In this document: positions 37,052 to 43,623 of the stretch, one piece after another | Layout: every line of letters starts with the position of its first letter | How positions within the stretch are numbered: the stretch's first letter is position 1 | NCBI GenBank assembly: GCA_964502215.1 | Contig: CAZCUN010000005.1 | Span: forward strand, 1-64,000 | Source of the DNA: JAALLB01 sp964502215 | GTDB lineage: Bacteria; Pseudomonadota; Alphaproteobacteria; Rhizobiales; Rhizobiaceae | Direction of reading: 5' to 3' | Length of the DNA: 64,000 nt | Made by a program: the position numbers and the translations under genes | Notes under the pieces: model-generated | The model's database searches: none | Seen by the model: only the letters and a program-made list of their open reading frames with translations | What the model was told of the DNA's origin: nothing

Positions 37052-38332
37052 CTAAAACGCAGCTTTTAATTTCAAGCCAATATCATGCGCAGAGAAATCG
37101 TTAAACAAGTCGTTTGAAGACTGATTAGTGTAGCTATAAACAATTTCAGGGCGAATATCATAGAAGACAAGTTCTTTATGGCTCACGCCATAGCTTGCTG
37201 TGTAATATGTGTCTTTTCGCTCATCTGATGTGAGTGGGGCATTTCGGTCAAAGCGTCTTGTACCAACGATGCCGCCTAAGCTTGTTATGAACCCGTTTTT
37301 GTAAGCCGTTTCTAATTCTACGCCTATTGAATAATCTGTAACATTAAAAAAAGAATTGTCTGCATCAACGTTTGATGCGCTTATGTAGTAATTAAATCTA
37401 CTGAACTCATCGATTAGTACGGTATTATTAATTAAACCAGATGCGAATGTTGCGTCTTGTCCCGTTTCTTTAAAGTCTCGCTTTGAAATTACGAAGTCAG
37501 CTGATATTTTTTGTGCTTGAGTAAGGCTGAAGTTGCCACCAACTCGAATGCCATACTCATCAAAAAGCCGCTCTCCACTTTTCCACGTATACTCATAGAA
37601 GGGAGCAGCATATACGCTTTTTGTGTTGGATAAGAACCATGTATTTCGTAATTCGGTGCCGACTAAAGGCAATACGGTTTCTGTTACAGAATTATATCTG
37701 CCACCAAGTTTGATTGAAGCTTGCGATAGTAAGCGTTTGCTATGAAATATCGGTTTCGTAAGTTTTATGCTTGAGGATATCGTCACGCCATCTTGTGCGC
37801 GAGATGCCTCAGACAATACGCCACCATTGCCTGTAGAGGTGCGTCTTGTTCTGCGAGATGTATTTGTTGATGGGATGATTGAGAAATCAAACGACACACG
37901 AGGCGAAAGGTCAGGCTTTAAAGTATCTGCTTTTCTTTGAGCGAGTTTTTTTTCAGGCCCCTCACGCAAATCATTGGCTAATTTTTGAAAGAGCTTAGAT
38001 GCGCCTTCGCTGTCACCTTCTTTAATCAGACATTCTGCTAGAATATCATAGGCGGGTATGAAGCCTGGAGATTGTTGGATAACAAGTGTTGAGAGTTGTT
38101 TTGCAACTTTACAGTCCCCGCGATTCACAGCTTCCACGCTATTTGTAAATGCAAGGAATATATCACCACGATTATTTTTTGCGTCTAACTGATTGGCAAC
38201 TTTGCGTGCGTTATCCCAATCCTTTTGTTGCAAGGCATCAAAAAGCTCAGGCACAGTTTTAGCTACAGACATTGTTGTAAATAACAAAATCACACTAATT
38301 GCTGTTATAAAATATGATACAAACTGCTTCAT
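37052..38332 (-). CDS. Slam/type XI secretion outer-membrane protein (DUF560)
   Basis: Likely an outer-membrane translocon that delivers lipoproteins to the cell surface. Signal peptide ends at about residue 25 (MSVAKT). Residues about 28-130 are TPR-like (periplasmic), and about 135-426 form a beta-barrel rich in alternating aromatic strands ending in Phe. The junction SFDFSIIPSTNTSRRTR matches the 'NTN-after-strand-1' feature of Slam barrels. The preceding gene encodes a TbpB-like lipoprotein, the typical cargo of these systems. ATG 38332 is chosen because a terminator hairpin lies within any longer frame (which opens at 38410). Alternative: an unrelated TPR-barrel protein. Confidence 0.75.
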   Translation of the reverse strand: MKQFVSYFITAISVILLFTTMSVAKTVPELFDALQQKDWDNARKVANQLDAKNNRGDIFLAFTNSVEAVNRGDCKVAKQLSTLVIQQSPGFIPAYDILAECLIKEGDSEGASKLFQKLANDLREGPEKKLAQRKADTLKPDLSPRVSFDFSIIPSTNTSRRTRRTSTGNGGVLSEASRAQDGVTISSSIKLTKPIFHSKRLLSQASIKLGGRYNSVTETVLPLVGTELRNTWFLSNTKSVYAAPFYEYTWKSGERLFDEYGIRVGGNFSLTQAQKISADFVISKRDFKETGQDATFASGLINNTVLIDEFSRFNYYISASNVDADNSFFNVTDYSIGVELETAYKNGFITSLGGIVGTRRFDRNAPLTSDERKDTYYTASYGVSHKELVFYDIRPEIVYSYTNQSSNDLFNDFSAHDIGLKLKAAF

Positions 38333-38344
38333 TAAGTCTTGTCG

Positions 38345-38389
38345 TTTACAAAAAGAAAAACACAGGCCGTTGAAAATAAGCCTGTGTTT
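38345..38389 (-). terminator. Terminator/attenuator between lipoprotein and Slam genes
   Basis: On the minus strand a 10-bp perfect stem, AAACACAGGC pairing with GCCTGTGTTT (38358-38367 with 38380-38389), followed by TTTTCTTTTT. It lies between the lipoprotein stop and the Slam start, so transcripts mostly end after the cargo gene and read-through would set Slam level. Confidence 0.8.
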
Positions 38390-38442
38390 GTTATCAATGG
38401 AAACACTCATACAAAAAGAGGTTCTTAAACTGATCTATAAAC

Positions 38443-39228
38443 TTATCGACTGCCAATAAAGCTGATAGCGAGTTTGTCTTGCCCATCTTCGAAAGCACCT
38501 GCGCCAGCTATTTCTTCAGCGTTAGGGCCGTAAAAACCACCGTTGACATCGCCAAGTCTAGAGCTTGTTGTATCACTTAATGTGCCAGTAAATTGATTGC
38601 CTTCAATGTCACCATTTAGTCTTGCTGCAGTTTGCCCTGTATTGTTTCTGAGAGTTCCCGTAACTTCTTGCCTTGCGCCAAAGTCAGCGGTTGCTGAAAA
38701 AGTTCCTACTTCTCCACCATCTACGTCGGTTATTCTTGGGCCATCAGTTGCTACCGCATTCCAATTGCCTCTGTAAAAAGCAGTTGAAGGCAAGTTCGCC
38801 TCAGGTGTTAATGTTCCAGAAATTGTAGATCCAACATCACTTACAATACTACTGTTTTGTGATGAAAGGTTTCTACCTCTAATATATAGACTTGTGTCTA
38901 CGTGTCTTCCTTCGTTAATGCCGAAGTTTCCGCTAGGTATGTAGATTAGGTCATCTCCATTGCTTACTTGAAGCCCCGCAACGCCGCCAGCTGACGAAAC
39001 ATTATAAGTCTTGCCGTCAATTGTAACTACGGATGCGCTACTAGATAGTCGTTGTGCTGTAAAGCTTTTAGAACCGCTGGTTTCAGCCGCAAGGCTACCG
39101 CTTGATAGTATGCTAGATGCTGAAGCGTTAGTTGCTGCTGTGGTTTCGCCTCCTCCGCCGCCGGAGCTACTACAGCCAGCGGTAATCAGCCCAAGAGAAA
39201 GAAATGATAATTTTAGAATGTTATTCAT
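38443..39228 (-). CDS. TbpB-like surface lipoprotein, probable Slam cargo
   Basis: 261 residues. The signal has lipobox TAGC (Cys19) followed by a Ser/Gly-rich tether. The C-terminal half is a beta-rich domain with GTLRNNTGQTAARLNGDIEG, FTGTLSDT and the motif GGFYGPNAEEIAGAGAF at about 230-246. That motif is the family hallmark of the transferrin-binding protein B beta-barrel (TbpBBD), also found in hemophilins and other Slam substrates. The N-terminal half (residues 20-150) is Ser/Thr-rich and not recognised; it may be the ligand-binding handle. The ligand is unknown, and no TonB receptor is nearby. Confidence 0.75.
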   Translation of the reverse strand: MNNILKLSFLSLGLITAGCSSSGGGGGETTAATNASASSILSSGSLAAETSGSKSFTAQRLSSSASVVTIDGKTYNVSSAGGVAGLQVSNGDDLIYIPSGNFGINEGRHVDTSLYIRGRNLSSQNSSIVSDVGSTISGTLTPEANLPSTAFYRGNWNAVATDGPRITDVDGGEVGTFSATADFGARQEVTGTLRNNTGQTAARLNGDIEGNQFTGTLSDTTSSRLGDVNGGFYGPNAEEIAGAGAFEDGQDKLAISFIGSR

Positions 39229-39649
39229 AGTATATGTGCCCTTTGTTTTGGTTTGTGCTTTATAATTGAGCTATAACCATAACGTTACTATATGTTACTT
39301 TAGCCTTTTATTCTGACGCAAACTTGGGAGTCAAACCCTAAAAGGGTAATATTTGAAATTGTGATCAAATATACCTGAAAAATGCTAATGCTGCATTAGT
39401 AAAATTATTTTACAAAATTTACAAAACAACAAAAGAACACATACTTCTCGTCACAAATTTACATCAAATTACCGAATTAACTATAAAATTATAGTGCATT
39501 TAGCTCATTTGACTGATTTTATGAGTTAAATTCAATGAAATACGCAATAGTATTTCTGTTATTTACAAATTTTACATACTTTTAACGGCTTTAAGAGTTG
39601 CAATTTTTACAGTCTGATGGGTGTCAGGCGTATATTCAAGGAGAGTACA
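39229..39649. promoter_or_regulatory. AT-rich control region upstream of aceA with paired TTTACAAA boxes
   Basis: A 421-bp AT-rich intergenic stretch between divergent genes. It contains TTTACAAA at 39409-39416 and 39418-39425, and again TTTACAAA at 39562-39569 with TTTACATA at 39571-39578. In both pairs the second copy starts 9 bp after the first. A single TTTACATC is at 39458-39465. This resembles the paired TTTGCAAA-type sites of the ScfR/RamB/PccR regulators, which control acetate and propionate genes in other bacteria, but the base differs (A for G). I see no open frame here. Confidence 0.5.
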
Positions 39650-41248
39650 ATGTCTTATTCTGATGAAATCAATGCAGTTAGCGGGATGATCGCCGACCAA
39701 GGTAGTGCATGGGATGCGATTAGCGCTGAGAGCGTTGCTCGTATGCGCCTCCAAAACAAGTTTAAGACAGGCCTTGATGTTGCTCAATATACAGCAGACA
39801 TCATGCGTCGTGACATGGCTGCTTATGATGCTGACTCATCACAATATACACAATCTTTGGGTTGCTGGCATGGTTTTATCGGCCAACAAAAGCTGATTTC
39901 AATCAAAAAGCATTTTACAACAACTAAGGGTCGTTACCTATATCTTTCTGGTTGGATGGTTGCAGCACTTCGTTCAGAGTTTGGTCCTCTGCCTGACCAA
40001 TCTATGCATGAGAAGACTTCTGTTCCAGCTTTGATTGAAGAGCTTTACACATTCTTGCGTCAAGCTGATGCACGTGAGCTTGGTGGTTTGTTCCGTGAAT
40101 TAGATGCGGCAAAATCTGCTGGCGATACTGCCAAGGTAGCAGAAATTGAAAGCGCGATTGATAATCACGAAACACACGTTGTTCCTGTGATTGCAGACAT
40201 TGATGCAGGTTTTGGTAATGCAGAAGCAACTTACTTGCTTGCTAAGAAAATGATTGAAGCAGGGGCTTGTGCGCTTCAGATTGAAAACCAAGTTTCAGAC
40301 GAAAAACAGTGTGGCCACCAGGATGGCAAGGTTACTGTTCCGCATGAAGATTTCCTCGCAAAAATTCGCGCTTGTCGTTATGCGTTCATGGAACTTGGCA
40401 TTGAGAATGGTGTGATTGTAACACGTACAGACTCATTGGGCGCTGGCCTTACAAAGCAAATCGCTTACTCAGAAAAGCCAGGTGATTTGGGCGATCAATA
40501 TAATTCATTCCTAGATTGTGAAGAAGTGACAGCAGATAACATGGCTAATGGCGATGTGATCGTAAACCAAGGCGGCAAGATGATGCGTCCTAAGCGTCTT
40601 CCTTCAAACCTTTATCAGTTTAAAGAAGGTACAGGCGAGGCGCGTTGTGTGCTTGATTGTGTTACTTCGCTAGACAATGGCGCAGACCTTCTTTGGATTG
40701 AAACTGAAAAGCCACACGTTGCACAAATTGGCGGCATGGTTGATGAGATCCGTAAGGTTCATCCAAAAGCGAAACTTGTTTATAACAATTCTCCTTCGTT
40801 TAACTGGACACTTAACTTCCGTCAGCAGGTCTTTGATGCTTGGACGCAAGAGGGCAAGGATGTTTCATCTTATGACCGCGCAAAACTTATGAGCGTAGAT
40901 TACGATGCGACGGAACTTGGCAAAGAAGCAGATGAGCGCATTCGTACATTCCAAGCAGATGGCGCACGTTTATGCGGTATCTTCCATCACCTCATCACAT
41001 TGCCTACTTACCACACGGCTGCATTGTCTACAGACAATTTGGCAAAAGAATACTTCGGTGAGCAGGGCATGCTGGGTTATGTTGAAGGTGTTCAGCGTAA
41101 AGAAATCCGTCAAGGTATTGCATGTGTGAAGCACCAAAACATGGCTGGTTCAGACATGGGTGATGACCATAAAGAATACTTCGCAGGTGATGCGGCACTT
41201 CTTGCTGCTGGTGAAGACAACACAATGAACCAATTCGCAGCTGAGTAA
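39650..41248 (+). CDS. aceA: Isocitrate lyase
   Basis: First glyoxylate-bypass enzyme: isocitrate to glyoxylate and succinate. 532 residues, the long form found in Pseudomonas and many alphaproteobacteria. Its catalytic motif is KQCGHQDGK (usually KKCGH). Also typical are RMRLQNKFKTGLD, AYDADSSQYTQSLGCWHGFIGQQKLISIKKH and NNSPSFNWTLNF. ATG 39650 has AAGGAGAG upstream; an in-frame ATG at 39617 has none. No malate synthase is nearby. Likely controlled by the TTTACAAA region upstream and ended by a strong terminator. Confidence 0.95.
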   Translation: MSYSDEINAVSGMIADQGSAWDAISAESVARMRLQNKFKTGLDVAQYTADIMRRDMAAYDADSSQYTQSLGCWHGFIGQQKLISIKKHFTTTKGRYLYLSGWMVAALRSEFGPLPDQSMHEKTSVPALIEELYTFLRQADARELGGLFRELDAAKSAGDTAKVAEIESAIDNHETHVVPVIADIDAGFGNAEATYLLAKKMIEAGACALQIENQVSDEKQCGHQDGKVTVPHEDFLAKIRACRYAFMELGIENGVIVTRTDSLGAGLTKQIAYSEKPGDLGDQYNSFLDCEEVTADNMANGDVIVNQGGKMMRPKRLPSNLYQFKEGTGEARCVLDCVTSLDNGADLLWIETEKPHVAQIGGMVDEIRKVHPKAKLVYNNSPSFNWTLNFRQQVFDAWTQEGKDVSSYDRAKLMSVDYDATELGKEADERIRTFQADGARLCGIFHHLITLPTYHTAALSTDNLAKEYFGEQGMLGYVEGVQRKEIRQGIACVKHQNMAGSDMGDDHKEYFAGDAALLAAGEDNTMNQFAAE

Positions 41249-41280
41249 TTCTCCCAACTCAACTTAGAAATAGCACTTTA

Positions 41281-41311
41281 AGAGCCGCCCCATTTGGGCG
41301 GCTCTTTTTTT
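41281..41311 (+). terminator. Rho-independent terminator of aceA
   Basis: A 10-bp perfect stem, AGAGCCGCCC (41281-41290) with GGGCGGCTCT (41296-41305), then a run of T residues. It overlaps the end of the convergent hydrolase gene. Confidence 0.9.
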
Positions 41312-42146
41312 ACTCAATCAAAAACTCAGTCTCAGGTTCTAATACTACCAGCCTTGGCGATGTTGGCAGGGTGTTGAGTGAATAAGTCACTTTACTTGTT
41401 TTTGTCCGCTCAATCGGAAAACCACTTCCCATGTTGGTCAAAAAACGTTGCAGGCTGAATTCGCCAAAGGCATGCATCGGAATGACCACACTTGCATTCA
41501 GCCTTCTGGTTACAACCGCCATATCTTCCAGCGCCATCGTCCAGCCGCCATCAACAGGTACCATTAAGATATCAAGGCGACCAATTTCGGCATAGTGTGC
41601 CTCGTTCAATATATGATGCAAATGCCCCAAATGCCCAATACAAAGCCCACCCATTTCGAAGATGAAAATAGAATTGCCGTCTTTCTCATGGCCTGAGAAA
41701 TTTGAATTAATATCCGTCGTTACATTGCGAATGATAACTTCATCAATCTGCAAATTATGGCTGGCCTTTTTACCATCCTTACCCCAACCACGAAGCACAT
41801 GTTTGATGCGTGTATCTGGAAAGCGCGTAAAATGCGTGACATGCGCATGGTTCATCGTCACCACATCAGGAATGACATTAGCACCCGCAAAACCAGAAAA
41901 ATCTGTCGCGATTTTTAGCCCCGTTGAATCCTCAATCAAAAATGTTGAGTGCCCAATATAACGAATTTGCACTTCGCTAGGGTTGAGGGCGGTCGGCCAA
42001 ATATGCTCAAGGCTGGCGTATTGCACATGCGGTGAAAGCTGATTTTGAGCGACTGCAAGGCAAGTGGAGTGGGGCGTCTCACGCGCTTGTGCGGCTGCAC
42101 TTATTGCTGTTGAGATTAAGATAAGCAATGCGATTAGAGTTTTCAT
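41310..42146 (-). CDS. Exported metallo-beta-lactamase-fold protein
   Basis: 278 residues with a Sec signal peptide (MKTLIALLILISTAISAAAQA). The mature protein has the UlaG/YycJ-like start IRYIGHSTFLIEDSTGLKIATDFSG and the metal-site region VVTMNHAHVTHFT (His100, His102, His105). The usual HxHxDH Asp is Thr here (H-A-H-V-T-H). Later GHLGHLHHIL and VIPMHAF provide further His. ATG 42146 has GGAGG upstream; a longer frame opens at 42185. The substrate is not recognised, and loss of the Asp raises doubt about the normal hydrolase mechanism. Confidence 0.75.
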   Translation of the reverse strand: MKTLIALLILISTAISAAAQARETPHSTCLAVAQNQLSPHVQYASLEHIWPTALNPSEVQIRYIGHSTFLIEDSTGLKIATDFSGFAGANVIPDVVTMNHAHVTHFTRFPDTRIKHVLRGWGKDGKKASHNLQIDEVIIRNVTTDINSNFSGHEKDGNSIFIFEMGGLCIGHLGHLHHILNEAHYAEIGRLDILMVPVDGGWTMALEDMAVVTRRLNASVVIPMHAFGEFSLQRFLTNMGSGFPIERTKTSKVTYSLNTLPTSPRLVVLEPETEFLIE

Positions 42147-42214
42147 AACGGCCTCCCATTTCTCTTGATGATTAGTTTTGTTCAAGATTTGAGATTTGGC
42201 AAGGGGTGTAAATA

Positions 42215-42360
42215 CCTCCCTCTTGAGGGGAAGTTGGTGAACGTAGTGAGCCGGTGGGAGGATGTCATACGCCTTACGGCATGTGATCCCCTCTCTTGAA
42301 AATTCTAAGGTTTGGCTTCGCCAATTCCAAGAATTTTCATTCTCCCCCTCAAGGGGGGCG
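42215..42360. repeat. Palindromic intergenic repeat element A
   Basis: The outer arms carry CTTGAGGGG (42222-42230) and CCCCTCAAGG (42346-42355), inverted relative to each other. Inside lies a perfect hairpin: GAAAATTCT (42298-42306) with AGAATTTTC (42330-42338), and within it TTGGC-TTC-GCCAA (42312-42324). No open frame of note. It looks like a short non-coding palindromic element of the type scattered in Hyphomicrobiales genomes; copy number cannot be seen from one window. Confidence 0.6.
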
Positions 42361-42374
42361 AAGCACCCTAACTC

Positions 42375-42528
42375 TCGTCATCCCGGTCGCGGTGCGAACT
42401 GGGGTCTATTATACCCAACTAAGAAATGTTGAAGGTGGTGATAAGATAAGAGCATCTGTACAAGTAGTCATTCCGAAAAATTTGAGAGCATCAATGGATC
42501 CCGGTTTGCATGGCAACGGGGATGACGA
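42375..42528. repeat. 154-bp palindromic MITE-like element B
   Basis: The ends are perfect 10-bp inverted repeats, TCGTCATCCC (42375-42384) and GGGATGACGA (42519-42528). The inverted similarity extends to 36 bp on each side (42375-42410 and 42493-42528) with about three quarters of positions matching. The 82-bp centre has no coding potential. Such GTCATCCC-ended elements are common mobile-like intergenic repeats in Proteobacteria. It lies 14 bp after element A. Confidence 0.65.
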
Positions 42529-42686
42529 AGCTAGGTCTAATAATCACCTGATTATTGTAGAATTTATAGACTTCAAAAGTTAATATTTATTGTTAACGAA
42601 TCGTAAAAATGTATAGTTAACAAATGGTTACCGATTCGGATTCGTTTATTGATTCGAGCTTAACTATATGTTATAATAGGATTATT

Positions 42687-43034
42687 ATGGTAGGCAAAAG
42701 AATTAAAGAAAGAGACTTGATAGAGCCAGTTTTGCAATTAATCGCTGATCATCGTGATAAATTTGGAGGACTGGATATAACGAGTATAGATAAACTTTTA
42801 CGCCATAAACTCTCTTTATCGGAAGAGGATAAGACTATTTTAAAGGGTAGAAAAGATGATCGTTTCAGCCAAGTAGTTAGAAATTTAGTTAGCCATCGAA
42901 CATTAGAAAAAACGGGAATGGCTGAATACAAGAATGATGGAACTTATAAACGAGGGGCTTACTATCTTACTTACAAGGGAGAAGCCAAACTTCATAAGTT
43001 GCCAATACCTCAACAACCAGATTTGTTTAAATAA
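42687..43034 (+). CDS. Small winged-helix protein resembling Mrr N-terminal domain
   Basis: 115 residues. ILKGRKDDRFSQVVRNLVSH, then a GMAEYK hairpin and YYLTYKGEAKLHK give the pattern of the winged-helix N-terminal domain of Mrr-type restriction endonucleases (two or three helices, then L-S-E-E-x(5)-G-R-x-x-R-F-x-x-x-V-R-x-x-x-x-x-L). There is no nuclease domain after it. ATG 42687 has an AGGA 5 bases upstream; the open frame begins at 42624. First of three small genes; with no partner nuclease it may be a regulator. The family call is by eye. Confidence 0.6.
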   Translation: MVGKRIKERDLIEPVLQLIADHRDKFGGLDITSIDKLLRHKLSLSEEDKTILKGRKDDRFSQVVRNLVSHRTLEKTGMAEYKNDGTYKRGAYYLTYKGEAKLHKLPIPQQPDLFK

Positions 43035-43060
43035 AGGAGAATAAAATGAATGAGTAAAGA

Positions 43061-43092
43061 GGCCACATTATAGTTAGAGCTATAATGTGGCC
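43061..43092 (+). other. 13-bp perfect stem hairpin
   Basis: GGCCACATTATAG (43061-43073), 6-base loop TTAGAG, CTATAATGTGGCC (43080-43092). There is no T tract, so a classical terminator is unlikely. Immediately upstream an AAGGAG site (43034-43039) leads into tiny frames: M-N-E-stop from 43046 and MSKEATL-stop from 43050, the second ending inside the stem. It may be a leader-peptide attenuator, an operator, or a relic. Confidence 0.5.
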
Positions 43093-43202
43093 GTATATCA
43101 GCAACATAGCTGCAACAAAGTCGAAGCATGCCAACTGAAGTAGAAATTTATAACAGCATGTCTTCGGCTCTAATTCAAATTATAATTTAATAGGAGCCTA
43201 TC

Positions 43203-43409
43203 ATGGCCAAATACTATGTGAATAAAAACGCGCAATCTAATGGTGATCATGAAGTACACACTACAGGTTGTTCATTTTTACCAAAACCAGAAAACCGCAT
43301 CGATCTAGGTGAGCATTCTGGTTGCGCGTCTGCTGTGCAGAAAGCCAAGCAACATTATAATCAGGTTAATGGGTGCTATTATTGTAGCAACTCATGCCAT
43401 ACGCAATAA
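43203..43409 (+). CDS. 68-residue Cys-rich protein, probable zinc ribbon
   Basis: Function unknown. The sequence starts MAKYYVNKNAQSNGDHEVH and holds Cys23, Cys41, Cys58, Cys61 and Cys65, with His in HTTGC and a final CYYCSNSCH cluster. This suggests a structural zinc site. I recognise the N-terminal YVNKNAQ..GDHEVH pattern as shared by small bacterial hypothetical proteins, but know of no assigned role. AGGAG lies upstream of the ATG. The next gene follows after 8 bp. Confidence 0.72.
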   Translation: MAKYYVNKNAQSNGDHEVHTTGCSFLPKPENRIDLGEHSGCASAVQKAKQHYNQVNGCYYCSNSCHTQ

Positions 43410-43417
43410 GGAGAATA

Positions 43418-43591
43418 ATGATGGCTACAAACCCACCAATAGGTGATGGACACCGCAAAGGAGCGGTTAGAGATCGCTCTCAAGTTTATAATCCTAAGAC
43501 TGATAATTGGACTAAACGTGGTCCTGATGGTCGCTTTATGCATCAAAAAGCTGACAAGAAGCCTTTTAAAGGTGTTCGAAAAGAGAAGTAA
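43418..43591 (+). CDS. 57-residue NPPIGDGHR-type hypothetical protein
   Basis: Begins MMATNPPIGDGHRKGAVRDR, followed by a QVYNPKTDNWTKRGPDGRFM stretch and a basic tail. I know this short protein pattern as widespread but uncharacterised; it often carries one such domain of about 55-60 residues. Two adjacent ATG codons (43418 and 43421) follow a good AAGGAG. It sits 8 bp after the Cys-rich gene, so they are co-transcribed. High Arg/Lys content could mean nucleic-acid binding (inference). Confidence 0.7.
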   Translation: MMATNPPIGDGHRKGAVRDRSQVYNPKTDNWTKRGPDGRFMHQKADKKPFKGVRKEK

Positions 43592-43623
43592 AACGAATAT
43601 CCCTCGCCATATTTGGCGGGGGG

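Noticed and set aside
38333..38410. 26-residue upstream extension of the Slam gene
   Set aside because: It is translated from the terminator hairpin region and precedes a good signal peptide that starts at 38332.
42296..42583. 95-codon plus-strand open frame across the two palindromic elements
   Set aside because: It runs through repeat sequence, has no ribosome-binding site and no recognisable protein pattern.
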